Assembly: GCF_007748115.1 (NCBI RefSeq) | Contig: NZ_CP036289.1 | Span: forward strand, 6,200,001 to 6,264,000 | Source: Bremerella volcania | Lineage (GTDB): Bacteria; Planctomycetota; Planctomycetia; Pirellulales; Pirellulaceae | Reading direction: 5' to 3' | DNA: 64,000 nt | Shown: positions 54,983 to 64,000 of the stretch, piece after piece | Layout: every line of letters begins with the position of its first letter | Numbering within the stretch: position 1 is the stretch's first letter | The notes under the pieces: model-generated | Told to the model about the DNA's origin: nothing | Databases searched by the model: none | Seen by the model: the letters and a program-made list of their open reading frames with translations, nothing else | Position numbers and translations under genes: made by a program

Positions 54983-55473
54983 GATGGGAATATCCAGGGA
55001 AAACGTTCTGATTCTATCTCTCAATTGGGGGGAGAGCTTCTGCGAGACAACACGTGTCGCAAATTCTCCACATCTATCTATTTATCTAGGTCACGCATTC
55101 ACCCTGGTCAAAACAATGTGGCAATTTGTAGACACCCCCCGACGTGACCTGATATCCCGCCGTGGAAAAACACACCCTTCGGATAGGCGGCAATTCCCCC
55201 CTTAAAAGTTCTGAAAAGCCCTAGATTTACTACGTCTAGCGGGTGCGGAACATCGCAAAAAGGGGCACATCACGGGCAACCACACTGGTAATGCCTTCAC
55301 TGGGGGTTAATATGGGGACAAGGCAGCGTCGATAAACGCAAGGTTATCGCGGATATGCAGTTAGCGAGATTTTTGGCGTTTTCAAAAAAAGCGTCTGACT
55401 CGCACCGGGTGGGGAATACTGCTCCGAGAAGCCGCTCACATCAACCACCCTCGTTTCAGTGTGAAAGGTTCTT
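54983..55473. other. 491-base divergent regulatory region
   Basis: Lies between the divergent NtrC-type and NarL-type regulator genes. No gene is supported. A short CTAGA/TCTAG dyad is present near 55225, but no promoter could be assigned. Confidence 0.5.
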
Positions 55474-56106
55474 ATGTCCATTAATGTGTTGGTTGTCGAC
55501 GATCATGAAGTCGTTCGCAGCGGCTTAGCGTGTCTCTTCCGAGGTACCGATATTGAAGTCGTCGGGGAAGCTGTTGATGGAAATGATGCCGTAGAGAAGG
55601 CACTCCAGCATAAGCCTGATGTTGTTCTCATGGATATCCGCATGCCGGAAATGGACGGCTTAGCTGCTCTGGAAAAGCTACAGTCCGACGCACCCGGCAC
55701 GCCGGTCGTTATGCTCAGCACTTACGACAACCCAACTTACGTCGCACGTGGCGTTGCTTTGGGCGCAGTCGATTACGTCCTGAAGGGTTCGCCTCGCGAA
55801 ATGATCATTAATGCGATCCACAACGCTGCTAGCGGTGGCAAGCAGCCTGAGGGAAGCGTCATGTCGCGCGTCAAAGGCACCATGGCCAAGCGTCATGATG
55901 CCAAGAACAGCGAGTTCCCTTTAACCAATCGCGAAATGCAAGTGCTTCGGCACCTGGCTCTGGGTCTCAGCAATCGTGAAATTGGTCGCTCGCTAAGCAT
56001 TAGCATCGAAACGGTCAAGGAACACGTGCAGAACATTCTGCGCAAGGTTGACGTCACCGACCGTACCCAGGCCGCAGTCTGGGCCGTACGTCAGGGGCTC
56101 GTCTAA
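55474..56106 (+). CDS. NarL/FixJ-family response regulator
   Basis: A 210-residue two-component regulator. The receiver shows VVDDHEVVR, phosphoacceptor Asp54 (VLMDIRMPEMDG), and Lys (LKGSPRE). The C-terminal LuxR-type helix-turn-helix has LTNREMQVLRHLALGLSNREIGRSLSISIETVKEHVQNILRKV. It is the likely type of partner for the NarX-type histidine kinase at 17236, although they are far apart. A terminator follows. Confidence 0.95.
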   Translation: MSINVLVVDDHEVVRSGLACLFRGTDIEVVGEAVDGNDAVEKALQHKPDVVLMDIRMPEMDGLAALEKLQSDAPGTPVVMLSTYDNPTYVARGVALGAVDYVLKGSPREMIINAIHNAASGGKQPEGSVMSRVKGTMAKRHDAKNSEFPLTNREMQVLRHLALGLSNREIGRSLSISIETVKEHVQNILRKVDVTDRTQAAVWAVRQGLV

Positions 56107-56136
56107 CAACCGCCCCGCTTCGTTCGGCTTAAGCCT

Positions 56137-56165
56137 ACCCTGCTGCAATCCCGGCAGGGTTTTTT
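56137..56165 (+). terminator. Intrinsic terminator after the NarL-type regulator
   Basis: ACCCTGC (56137-56143) pairs with GCAGGGT (56154-56160), followed by TTTTTT. It lies 30 bases after the stop codon. Confidence 0.82.
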
Positions 56166-56260
56166 ATGCGCCCTCGGTAAATCCTGGACGCAGGGCCTGA
56201 GGTGAAGTACTGTGCAGATCTTGCCGCGATTCATCTCACCTTCCACCTCCAGGTTTCATC

Positions 56261-57427
56261 ATGCCTGTTCCGCGCACCGCTATAATTGCTATCGTGTTGT
56301 CACTCTTGGGCACGTTAAGCGCAGACGAGCCGTGGAAGCGACATACGATCGATAACACATCACGGGGCGCTGATGGCGTGCGGCCGCAAGACGTCAACGG
56401 CGATGGCCTGCCCGATTTATGCACCGGATGGGAAGAGGGGAGCGTCATCCGGGCATATCTGCATCCAGGTCATGCAAACGTCAAAAAGCCCTGGCCAGCC
56501 GTGACGGTCGGCAAGGTAAAGAGCCCCGAAGATGCCGTCTTCATGGACGTCAACGGCGACGGAACTTTCGATGTGGTCTCGTCGTGCGAGGGAAAGCAGC
56601 AAACGGTCTTCGTGCACCTGGCTCCCACGAACCCAGAAGACTATCTACGGCCAAATGCCTGGAAAACGCAACCGATCGCAGCTTCCGAGAATCAATCGCG
56701 CTGGATGTTCGCGCTCCCCTGGCAGATTGAAAAGGGAAGGGACCCGGAATTGATCGCTGGTTCGAAAGCACCCAATGGCGCGGTGGGCATCTTTCGCCAG
56801 GATGTTGCGGCCACATGGAGTTGGCACAAGCTGACCGATGCCGGCTGGATCATGTCCCTCGTGTCGGAAGACATCAACCAGGACGGCCAGGCCGATCTCC
56901 TCTTTAGCGACCGCAAAGGAAAGCAGCGGGGCGTTTACTGGATCGACCTGTCCCGCGAAAAACGATCGCAGACGCCGAATCTGATCGGTGGAGCCGGCCA
57001 CGAAGTGATGTTCCTCGACGCAGCCGACCTCGATCAGGATGGGCATCGTGACGTGGTGTGCACGACCTATGGCGATACGATCCTATGGCTGCGCCGCACC
57101 GGCAGCGATCCGGTCTTCGAGCAAATCGAAATCCTCATGCCGGCAAACACCGGCACCGGCAAGTCCGTTCGCGTCGCCGACGTCAATCTCGATGGGCAAA
57201 ATAATCTGGTCATCAGCTGTGGCAATTCCGGCAAAAAGCACGGCGTGATGTGGATGCAGAAGAGAGAAGGGGAGTGGATCGCCCACACGATTAGTGGAAC
57301 CGAGGAAGGCATCAAGTTTGATCTTCTTCAGCTGATCGATCTCGATGGAGATGGCGACCTGGATGTGCTGACCTGTGAGGAACGCGACAACCTGGGTGTT
57401 ATCTGGTACGAGAACCCGACGCGTTAA
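56261..57427 (+). CDS. Secreted FG-GAP/VCBS repeat protein
   Basis: A 388-residue secreted beta-propeller protein. The signal peptide is MPVPRTAIIAIVLSLLGTLSA. Calcium-binding FG-GAP motifs of the form DxNxDGxxD recur: DVNGDGLPD (43-51), DVNGDGTFD, DINQDGQAD, DLDQDGHRD, DVNLDGQNN and DLDGDGDLD. About six or seven blades form a propeller, common in planctomycete secreted proteins. Function unknown; such propellers bind ligands or carbohydrates. Converges on the giant Lpt-like gene with a 4-base overlap. Confidence 0.88.
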   Translation: MPVPRTAIIAIVLSLLGTLSADEPWKRHTIDNTSRGADGVRPQDVNGDGLPDLCTGWEEGSVIRAYLHPGHANVKKPWPAVTVGKVKSPEDAVFMDVNGDGTFDVVSSCEGKQQTVFVHLAPTNPEDYLRPNAWKTQPIAASENQSRWMFALPWQIEKGRDPELIAGSKAPNGAVGIFRQDVAATWSWHKLTDAGWIMSLVSEDINQDGQADLLFSDRKGKQRGVYWIDLSREKRSQTPNLIGGAGHEVMFLDAADLDQDGHRDVVCTTYGDTILWLRRTGSDPVFEQIEILMPANTGTGKSVRVADVNLDGQNNLVISCGNSGKKHGVMWMQKREGEWIAHTISGTEEGIKFDLLQLIDLDGDGDLDVLTCEERDNLGVIWYENPTR

Positions 57428-60400
57428 CGCAGGCCGGGGATTTTCGGAATGTTGACGCCACTGGGCCGCTCGCCCGAGACGTCGATCGACTTGCCGTCGT
57501 CGACCTGGAACTTTCTGGTTTCAGGCCAGTACTGAATCTTTCCGGCTGTCAACGTCTGCCGCGAACCGCCGATCCGCTGCTGGTGAATCAATTGCGCCGC
57601 GTTGCGTCCGTTGCCAGTCATCGTCAACAGGTGTTTATCGGTCGAATAGCTGATGCGGTCGGCCCAGGCACTGAACATCTTTCCTTGAACTTCGCTATTG
57701 CCCATCGCCAGGATCTCGCCGCCGCTGAGGCCTGATTGCTTATCATGCTGAACCACGGTCAATTGGTCGCAGCGAAGCGTGACGTCGGTAGCATTCATCG
57801 CGACTGGGTTCTGCAGATCAATCTCGTCGTCCCACGACTTCACAGGGCCATAGTAGGCACGGTCGACCTTGTGGAACGTGACCTCTTTGCGATGCACATT
57901 GCCGCTGATATGACTGACGAAGTCGACACGCAGAAACGTGAGCTGCTTCTCATCGACAGGCTTCATCGGTGCTGGTTGCCCAGGAATCTGAGCGTTGGGA
58001 CTGCCCAACATGACCGTCTTGGCCGTCCCGGGACCTTGCGCCTGAATGTCGCCGGTCTCTTGATTGATGGACAAAGTCTTCCCTTCGAATTGATCCACCG
58101 ACTTGAGAACGCCCAGTTCGACGTTGCGATTGTACAACTGCACGCCCCCGGAACATTCCACGCGTTTGGCGCTCAAGGCCTTGTTGGCGCTGGTATCGGT
58201 AAAGCTGATCGGACGGTTCAAGGTGATCGTCAGGCGAGCCGTGTTCAGATGGCTTTGACGTCCCTGGATTTTGACGGCCCGATCGAACGTGATCTGATCG
58301 TGTTGGGCTTCGAGCCCTCCTTGCCACTGCACGTTGAAGTACTCCGGCACCGCCAGCTTGCGTCCCTGGAAGTCGCGTTCCAAAGGAAACTCGAGCGTGC
58401 CGGGGCCATCGGTCCAGATGCGTCCTTGCAGCTGGTTCACGCGTAGGCGACCACTTCGCATGATCAGACCACGTCCCGAAACAACGGCCGGTTCGCCGGT
58501 AACGTGAATTTCCGCGTTGTTTTCGGTCGCGTTCAACAGCTGCACGACGTTGCCCCGGACCATGAAGGGATCGACCAGACCTTCCCCTTCCGGCATCTCA
58601 GCCATTTGCACTTGTCCCGAGATCTGAGCCGAATCGAGGTACGACTTCTGCCCATCAAAGCGAACGACCAATTGAATCGTTTCGCCGGAGAGACGGAACC
58701 GGGTTGGCTTCTCTGCGGCAGTTTGCGTTTGTCCCGGCTGCTGTTGAGGTGTGCCGCTCATGGGTGTGCCGGGCGCGCCCGGTGCCGGCCCGATTGGCAG
58801 CTTGCCAGGCTCGTTCCCCTGGGCAACTTGGGGCCCGTCGAATTGAAACCATGTCTTGATCTCATTCGTGCGCCCGACCAGTTGGGGCGTATCGATCGAG
58901 ATGCGTCCCGTGCCGTGCAGCCGACTGGGGATGAGCTTCTGTTTCTTTTCCCCTGGCGGGGTCACGTCTTGCAGGAAGACGAACAGCTTGTCGCCAGAGA
59001 TTTGTCCCTTCTTGTCGACCGAAACCGTCGCGTTGCCTTCCACCGCAACGGCATACTCTCCGTTTTGTGGTTCTATCCGAAACTGGTCCTGCCACGAAAG
59101 CCGACTCGTTTCGTTCGGATCTTTGTCGTTCAAGTTGCCGGTGAAGACCCCGGGACCAGCCGACCAGACGCGTCCCAAGTGGCTTGGGTTGTCCCCCAGT
59201 TCATACATCAGGTGAGGCGACTCGCAGCGATACTTATCCTTGGTGAGGATCGCGTTGGGACTTCCTTTGACTTCGATCCGTTTCTTGACCAGGTCATAAA
59301 TCAACTGCCCCCCTTCGGCATTCGCCGAAACGCTGGTGGCCGACAAACGAAACGGATTTCCGACCGCCACCAGGCGCTGCATCTTCAGCTTGGCGGTTTG
59401 CGATTCCGGGTCCCCCTCTTGGTAGGCTGCCGCGGTTTGCTCAAGCGGTGCGGCAGGGGCTTCTTTCTGGAAGTGAACCTCCAAGAGGTCGGCTTCCAGT
59501 TGATCGGTCACGCCGGAAGCAACCAAGCGACGTACTTGGACTTGATCGCGAAAGGTCGCCACCCGGTGCGAACCATCGAAGACGAACGGCCCCAGGCAGC
59601 GGATCTCAACCGGTGCCGAAGCATACATCTGGCTCGATTGCTCGCGCATGCCGGGGATCTCGGCCGCATTGCCTAGCAGCCCGCGACCTTCAGTCGAAAG
59701 GACGATCCGGTCGACATGAACCAGTTCCAGAATGGAAAGGCCTGAGATGTTCGGCCCCTTCTGTTGACCACGATTGGGGCCTTCCTCAAACTGCGCGATC
59801 AGGTGGCGTCCGCTTCCCTGGTGCTTACCCATTTGGAACTGGACGTCTCTTTTGGTTTCAATCCGATTGGAAGCCAGCATCACGTCGGAGGTCAGCACGT
59901 TTAGCGGTTCGTGATGTCCATCGGCACTCTTGCGTGTGATCTGCACGTTGCCCAGCAACTGCCCACCCACCAGGTCACCGATCTTCCCAAATGCCAGGTT
60001 CAGTTCCGAGAACTGCAGAATAGCCTTTTCCGCATTCAAGATGACAACCGGTTTATCCCACTTGTCCTGCTCGGCATCGTTCTCGAAGGCGATGATCGTC
60101 AGCGGTTCCAACTCCAGGCGATTCTCTCCCACTTCGTGAAAGTCTTTCATCAAGAGCATGATGTTGTTGCTCTCGAGAACTTTCGTCGAACCAAGCTGCC
60201 AACTGCGCGGCGAGAAGTAGAGTGCCAGTTTTTGTTTCTGCTGCCCCAGAAAGTCGACGGTAGGGACGGCCGTGGTGTCGTTTTCTTTGATCGTCGGCTC
60301 GATCCAGGGAACAAACGTCATCTGATAAGTGACGGCGATCGCCACCATCACGCCAAATACGACCACGACGTGCACGGCCTGCCCGATGAGCGTTGGGGGG

Positions 60401-60432
60401 TGCCACGTGTCTTGTTGAATGGCTGCCGTCAA
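57424..60432 (-). CDS. Giant LptC/LptA (OstA-like) protein
   Basis: A 1002-residue protein with one N-terminal membrane span (AVHVVVVFGVMVAIAVTY, about 20-38) and a long beta-rich region. It lies directly after kdsD and kdsC, where proteobacteria have lptC and lptA. Segments such as GKTLSINQETGDIQAQGPG, RGRLRVNQLQGRIWTDGPGTLEFP and RVECSGGVQLYNRN read like repeated OstA/LptA-type beta-jellyroll strands. The family normally forms a periplasmic bridge for LPS. Length is about five times that of LptC, so it may join LptC anchor and several LptA modules. The TTG start at 60432 is supported by position and spacing only. Confidence 0.75.
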   Translation of the reverse strand: MTAAIQQDTWHPPTLIGQAVHVVVVFGVMVAIAVTYQMTFVPWIEPTIKENDTTAVPTVDFLGQQKQKLALYFSPRSWQLGSTKVLESNNIMLLMKDFHEVGENRLELEPLTIIAFENDAEQDKWDKPVVILNAEKAILQFSELNLAFGKIGDLVGGQLLGNVQITRKSADGHHEPLNVLTSDVMLASNRIETKRDVQFQMGKHQGSGRHLIAQFEEGPNRGQQKGPNISGLSILELVHVDRIVLSTEGRGLLGNAAEIPGMREQSSQMYASAPVEIRCLGPFVFDGSHRVATFRDQVQVRRLVASGVTDQLEADLLEVHFQKEAPAAPLEQTAAAYQEGDPESQTAKLKMQRLVAVGNPFRLSATSVSANAEGGQLIYDLVKKRIEVKGSPNAILTKDKYRCESPHLMYELGDNPSHLGRVWSAGPGVFTGNLNDKDPNETSRLSWQDQFRIEPQNGEYAVAVEGNATVSVDKKGQISGDKLFVFLQDVTPPGEKKQKLIPSRLHGTGRISIDTPQLVGRTNEIKTWFQFDGPQVAQGNEPGKLPIGPAPGAPGTPMSGTPQQQPGQTQTAAEKPTRFRLSGETIQLVVRFDGQKSYLDSAQISGQVQMAEMPEGEGLVDPFMVRGNVVQLLNATENNAEIHVTGEPAVVSGRGLIMRSGRLRVNQLQGRIWTDGPGTLEFPLERDFQGRKLAVPEYFNVQWQGGLEAQHDQITFDRAVKIQGRQSHLNTARLTITLNRPISFTDTSANKALSAKRVECSGGVQLYNRNVELGVLKSVDQFEGKTLSINQETGDIQAQGPGTAKTVMLGSPNAQIPGQPAPMKPVDEKQLTFLRVDFVSHISGNVHRKEVTFHKVDRAYYGPVKSWDDEIDLQNPVAMNATDVTLRCDQLTVVQHDKQSGLSGGEILAMGNSEVQGKMFSAWADRISYSTDKHLLTMTGNGRNAAQLIHQQRIGGSRQTLTAGKIQYWPETRKFQVDDGKSIDVSGERPSGVNIPKIPGLR

Positions 60433-60447
60433 ATCTCGCTTCCATGC

Positions 60448-60963
60448 TTAATAAGTGTGGATGATGTCGTTCCAGACTTTCTTCGCTTTGAGGATGACCT
60501 CGATCACCTCGCGAATCGCTCCTTTGCCGCCAGGCGTCTTGGTCACGTAGTCGGCGGCTTCCTTTACCTCTTCCACCGCGTCAGCAACCGCAATCCCCAG
60601 ACCTGCCAGACGAATCACTCCGAGATCGATCAAATCGTCTCCGACGAAGGCCAGTTGTTCGGGCTTGAGGTCAAACTTCTTGAGCACCTCTTGAGCCACC
60701 GTCGCTTTGTCGGTGATTCCTTGCCGGACGATGTCCATGCTCAATTCTTGAGCACGCAGACGCACGACCTGGGAATTGCGTCCCGTGATCAAGCCGCATT
60801 TGAAGCCGGCCTGACGCCATAGTTTAAAGCCAAGTCCGTCCCGAATATGGAACTGCTTCGACTCGACTCCTTCGTTGTTCAATATCACGCCGCCGTCGGT
60901 CAGCACGCCGTCGACATCGGTCAACAACAGTTCAACTGCCTGGCATCGCTGTTCCAGATTCAT
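60448..60963 (-). CDS. kdsC: 3-deoxy-D-manno-octulosonate 8-phosphate phosphatase (KdsC)
   Basis: A 171-residue HAD-type phosphatase that removes phosphate from Kdo-8-phosphate in Kdo synthesis. The HAD nucleophile motif is DVDGVLTDG (Asp16 and Asp18), and the closing motif is GDDLIDL. The protein is the usual length (about 170-190). Its start immediately follows the kdsD stop (TAG then ATG), and the Lpt-like gene begins 15 bases after its end, so the three form one operon. Confidence 0.93.
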   Translation of the reverse strand: MNLEQRCQAVELLLTDVDGVLTDGGVILNNEGVESKQFHIRDGLGFKLWRQAGFKCGLITGRNSQVVRLRAQELSMDIVRQGITDKATVAQEVLKKFDLKPEQLAFVGDDLIDLGVIRLAGLGIAVADAVEEVKEAADYVTKTPGGKGAIREVIEVILKAKKVWNDIIHTY

Positions 60964-62046
60964 CTACGCCCCTCGCTCGTCTTGGTTCGGATAACGGATC
61001 TTCAAAGTGGGCCGCACGGCTGGTTCCTCGGCGGCATCGCAGGGAACCTGACCCACCATATCCGTCACATCCAACATACCAAGTGGACGCCCCTGGGCAT
61101 CGATCACCGGCAATTCGCTGATCTTTTCGTTCGCCAGGCGATGCAGAGCTGCCTGAAAGCGGGTGCCAGCGGTCGTTGTCTTGGGACGCGTCGTCATGAC
61201 CGTGGAAATCGACGCGTTGATGTCGACCATGTCATCCCGCTCGAACAAACGGGCCAGGTCGCTATCGGTAAAGATGCCGGACAATCGTCCATCGGCATCG
61301 ATCAACATGACCGCCCCGGTACGACGACCGTGCACGCGAACCTTCTGAAAGACTTCGCGAATCGATAGCTGGTCGGATGCCACACGGCACTGCGCAAGTG
61401 GACGCATCTTTTCTTCCACCAACGCCAACTTGCGACCGAGACTTCCGCCGGGGTGATAACGGGCAAAGTCTTCCGGGCGAAAGCCGCGATGCTCGCTCAC
61501 CGTGATTGCCAGCGCGTCTCCCAGCGCCAGCATCGCCGCCGTGCTGGCTGTTGGGGCGAGATTAAGCGGGCAGGCTTCGATAATGCCACCGAGTTCCAGC
61601 ACCACCGATGCCGCTTTGCCGAGTGTATTTTCCGCTGAAGAGGTCATCGCGATGAGCGTCGCACCGAGACCTTGTAAGATCGGCAGCAACCGCACGACTT
61701 CTTCCGTTTCACCACTTTGCGAAAGCATCAGCACGACGTCTTGTTCACCAACGCGGCCAAGATCGCCATGGATCGCTTCCGCCGGATGCAGGAAATGACT
61801 GCGTGTACCGGTCGAAGCAAACGTCGCCGCCAGCTTCGTCCCGACGTGACCTGCTTTGCCGATCCCACTAACGATCACATCGCCGCGGCAGTTCAAAATC
61901 ATTTCAACAGCGCTGGCAAAACGATCGTCCAGCGACTGGGCCACGCGCAGCATCACGTCGGCTTCGTGCCGAATGGCGGCTTGCCCTTGCTCGATCCAGC
62001 GAGATCGAGGTGCGGCGATCTCGTCCCTGCGAATGAGAGAACTCAT
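60964..62046 (-). CDS. kdsD: D-arabinose 5-phosphate isomerase (KdsD)
   Basis: About 360 residues. It converts ribulose 5-phosphate to arabinose 5-phosphate, the first step toward Kdo. The SIS domain has GIGKAGHVGTKLAATFASTGT and SQSGETEEVV, and the strictly conserved HPGGSLGRKL block is present. Two CBS domains follow (about 240-350). AAGGAAG lies before the ATG at 62046; the longer frame beginning at 62073 has no ribosome-binding site. It is followed with no gap by kdsC. Confidence 0.94.
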   Translation of the reverse strand: MSSLIRRDEIAAPRSRWIEQGQAAIRHEADVMLRVAQSLDDRFASAVEMILNCRGDVIVSGIGKAGHVGTKLAATFASTGTRSHFLHPAEAIHGDLGRVGEQDVVLMLSQSGETEEVVRLLPILQGLGATLIAMTSSAENTLGKAASVVLELGGIIEACPLNLAPTASTAAMLALGDALAITVSEHRGFRPEDFARYHPGGSLGRKLALVEEKMRPLAQCRVASDQLSIREVFQKVRVHGRRTGAVMLIDADGRLSGIFTDSDLARLFERDDMVDINASISTVMTTRPKTTTAGTRFQAALHRLANEKISELPVIDAQGRPLGMLDVTDMVGQVPCDAAEEPAVRPTLKIRYPNQDERGA

Positions 62047-62157
62047 GACACGTGTCTTCCTTGACTTGGTCATTGGTAACGTGGCCTGGGTCTACGGAGA
62101 CAACCCAAGCGGGGCGATTCTACGGCTTTTGCTCAAATGCCTCAACAGAAACCAGGT

Positions 62158-62195
62158 GAGGCGAAATTTGCCTCATTTTGAGACAAGACGTCTCA
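62158..62195. promoter_or_regulatory. Two adjacent dyads upstream of kdsD and the kinase gene
   Basis: GAGGC...GCCTC (62158-62174, around an AAATTT core) and TGAGAC...GTCTCA (62179-62195) lie side by side in the divergent 388-base region between kdsD and the kinase-like gene. They could be operators or hairpins; no regulator is known. The rest of this gap holds no supported gene. Confidence 0.35.
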
Positions 62196-62434
62196 GATCG
62201 ACAGCACGTAAGAAATATTAGTCAAGTTCGATACGAGAATTTTTGCGGTAAGAAGTATAGTGACCATAACAGCTTATATCGAACAGCGCGGTCATCGGGG
62301 CATTTTCTTCGAATCTGGCTTGGGGTTTGCAGTGTTTAACCTTTTGGCAGAAGAGGCGAACTACACGCTGAGCGCGCGCGTCAAAGTAGATTGCGACCCC
62401 CCTCGCATGCCCAACCGATTTGAGGGAACGATCG

Positions 62435-64000
62435 ATGATAGAGCTATCCAAGTTAGGTCCGTTTGCCCTGGAGAACCGCCTCGGCAACGACCCTGACAGT
62501 CATGTATTTCATGGCTTTCATCTCAAACAAAAACGTCAAGCGGTCGTTTGCATTCTGCCTGAACGATACGCTGAAAATCCTCGGGCACGACAACGGCTCG
62601 AGAAGCGTAGTCGTCAGTTGATGAAGTTGAATCATCCCAACATCGTGCGTTATCACGGGGCGGGGATCGATCAGGGGATTCCGTTCTTCGCTCTCGACTT
62701 CGTCGATGGGATCAGCCTTCAGCAGTATCTCGAACAGCACGGTCCCCTTCCGTGGGAAACCGTGGTCGAGATTGGACTGCAGGTATGTGCCGCCCTGGCA
62801 GCATCGCATCACATGAACATTCACCACTTGGATGTTCGACCGGCTCATATTTTGCTTTCCGGTGCCGGATTGACCGATCCACGCAAGCCGCTGACCGTTC
62901 AGCTGACCAGCTTCTGGGCCGACCCACGCTGGCGGCGATCGTCGCTGCTGCTATTCCCGAAAGATCGCCAACAGTACCTTTCGCCTGAGCAGTTTGAAGA
63001 TCCCCAGTACGTCGATGATGCCACCGACATCTTCTCGCTGGGATGCGTCTTCTATGAGATGATCACCGGCAAGCTGCCCTTCAATCCGTTGGCCTCCGGC
63101 GACGAGCGATGGAAACTGCCTGAACGGCCGGCGTCGTTGGAACTCGATTGCCCCGTGTGGCTCGATCGGGTCATCATGCGGATGATCGAAATCATGCCCG
63201 ATCGCCGTCCGCCCGACATCGATTCGGTCGCGGCTGGCCTGCGCGAATCCCAAGACGCGGTGGCTCGCGGCATGAGTGCGATCGAGCATGCCTTGGTCGG
63301 CAACAACGGCCGCGAGAGCATCATCGACATCGGTATCGACCGCAGCGAAGCCGAGAAGCTGCTCCACAAGCCCGTGAGTCACGAACGGGGGTCGTTCTTC
63401 AACAGCCGAATCTTCCTGGGACTAGCATTGATCGTGGTGATCGGAGCACTGGTTTGGTTGCTTCGACCACTTAACGATGCCCAGCTTTACGCACGAGCCG
63501 AACCGTTGATGCTCACCGACGACACGACCAAGTGGCGTGAGGCCGAGACTAATTACATTCAGCCCCTGCTAGAGCGTTACCCTGATAGCGAGTACGCCGA
63601 CGAGGCGCAAAACTGGCTCGACATGATTCAAATGGAACGCGCCGAAGCTCGCCTGGCGATCAGTCTGCGCATGGGTCGCGAGTTCCGCAGCGATGCCGAA
63701 CGCCGCCTGGCGAATGCTCGGGGCTTGGAAGAAAATGGCAATCACCTGGGAGCCTGGCATCAGTATGACATGATTCTGGAAGAACTGCCGGAGACGGTCG
63801 ACAACCGCCCTTATCATTTGATCGCCAAGCGAGAGATCAATCGACTGCAGCACTTGCGAGTCACCGGCAAGGTTCAGAACTCGTCACTCAATGACTTCGT
63901 CCTTCAGGCCGAAGAGATGACCGTTTCAGGCGACGTGAAGAGAGGTCGCGAGATCTTCCGCCGAATCGTTTCGTTGTATCAAGAGTCGCCTGACGGGGCC
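62435..64000 (+). CDS. Membrane-anchored Ser/Thr protein kinase-like protein, probable pseudokinase (runs off the window end)
   Basis: The frame starts at an ATG with GAGGGA upstream and stays open to 64000 (522 codons). Residues 1-270 form a protein-kinase fold. The VAIK lysine position reads VVCI (Cys39), the catalytic loop is HLDVRPAH (131-138, Asp133 kept, Asn to His), and the DFG position is SFW (159-161). YLSPEQF and DIFSLGCVFYEM are normal. Loss of the Lys and DFG Asp makes this a probable pseudokinase. A membrane span follows at about 325-343, then a helical region outside the membrane with tetratricopeptide-like character. The C-terminus is beyond the window. Confidence 0.87.
   Translation, partial: MIELSKLGPFALENRLGNDPDSHVFHGFHLKQKRQAVVCILPERYAENPRARQRLEKRSRQLMKLNHPNIVRYHGAGIDQGIPFFALDFVDGISLQQYLEQHGPLPWETVVEIGLQVCAALAASHHMNIHHLDVRPAHILLSGAGLTDPRKPLTVQLTSFWADPRWRRSSLLLFPKDRQQYLSPEQFEDPQYVDDATDIFSLGCVFYEMITGKLPFNPLASGDERWKLPERPASLELDCPVWLDRVIMRMIEIMPDRRPPDIDSVAAGLRESQDAVARGMSAIEHALVGNNGRESIIDIGIDRSEAEKLLHKPVSHERGSFFNSRIFLGLALIVVIGALVWLLRPLNDAQLYARAEPLMLTDDTTKWREAETNYIQPLLERYPDSEYADEAQNWLDMIQMERAEARLAISLRMGREFRSDAERRLANARGLEENGNHLGAWHQYDMILEELPETVDNRPYHLIAKREINRLQHLRVTGKVQNSSLNDFVLQAEEMTVSGDVKRGREIFRRIVSLYQESPDGA

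Noticed and set aside
55210-55240. CTAGA...TCTAG dyad before the NarL-type regulator
   Set aside because: Only 5 bp arms; too weak to call an operator.

Overview
The window looks like chromosomal DNA of a planctomycete, most likely of the Pirellulaceae (Blastopirellula/Bremerella-like). The evidence is the gene content: DUF1559-type pseudopilin-like proteins, a DUF1549/DUF1553 protein with a CxxCH motif, several ECF sigma factors with unusual membrane partners, TadE-like proteins beside a von Willebrand factor A protein, and many lineage-restricted secreted proteins. Genes are moderately GC-rich, sit on both strands and form short operons. No tRNA, rRNA, CRISPR array, transposase or prophage was seen.

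Layout. 1-10.5 kb: a membrane-protein fragment, a large secreted protein, a small protein behind a canonical sigma-54 promoter, thiol glutathione peroxidase, a MarR regulator, asparagine synthetase, a large exported protein and RsmD. 10.5-16.4 kb: a small membrane protein, a lipoprotein, a TadE-TadE-vWA trio and an exported DNase I-fold lipoprotein. 16.5-24.7 kb: a HEAT-repeat protein, a histidine kinase next to a SpoIIE-type phosphatase, a spermidine synthase-like membrane protein, PanD and Pcm. 24.8-40 kb: an accessory-looking stretch with three ECF sigma factors, each coupled to a different membrane partner, plus a thioredoxin-protease fusion, a large SF2 helicase and three DUF1559-like genes, one broken by a 4-bp duplication. 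40-48.9 kb: an NCS2-type permease, a methyltransferase, a CelD-like acyltransferase, a VIT1-like transporter, a UspA-hemerythrin-UspA group and two related secreted proteins. 49-57.4 kb: PTS enzyme I, SucD/SucC, an NtrC-type activator, a NarL-type regulator and an FG-GAP protein. 57.4-64 kb: KdsD, KdsC and a giant LptC/LptA-like protein (the proteobacterial Kdo/LPS-transport order), then a pseudokinase that runs off the end.

The most unusual item is the ECF sigma factor and anti-sigma pair at 36339-37642. Its anti-sigma has a cytoplasmic zinc-binding-type motif, one membrane span, and two CxxCH heme-c attachment motifs in the predicted periplasmic tail, which suggests a heme- or redox-sensing switch. 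The other two ECF partners are an anti-sigma-like N-terminus fused to a DUF1559-like module and a membrane-anchored DUF1549/DUF1553 protein. Together they suggest that sigma control here is wired to varied periplasmic sensor domains.

Limits: all function calls rest on reading motifs by eye. Start codons were chosen from visible ribosome-binding sites where possible. Promoters and terminators are sequence predictions.
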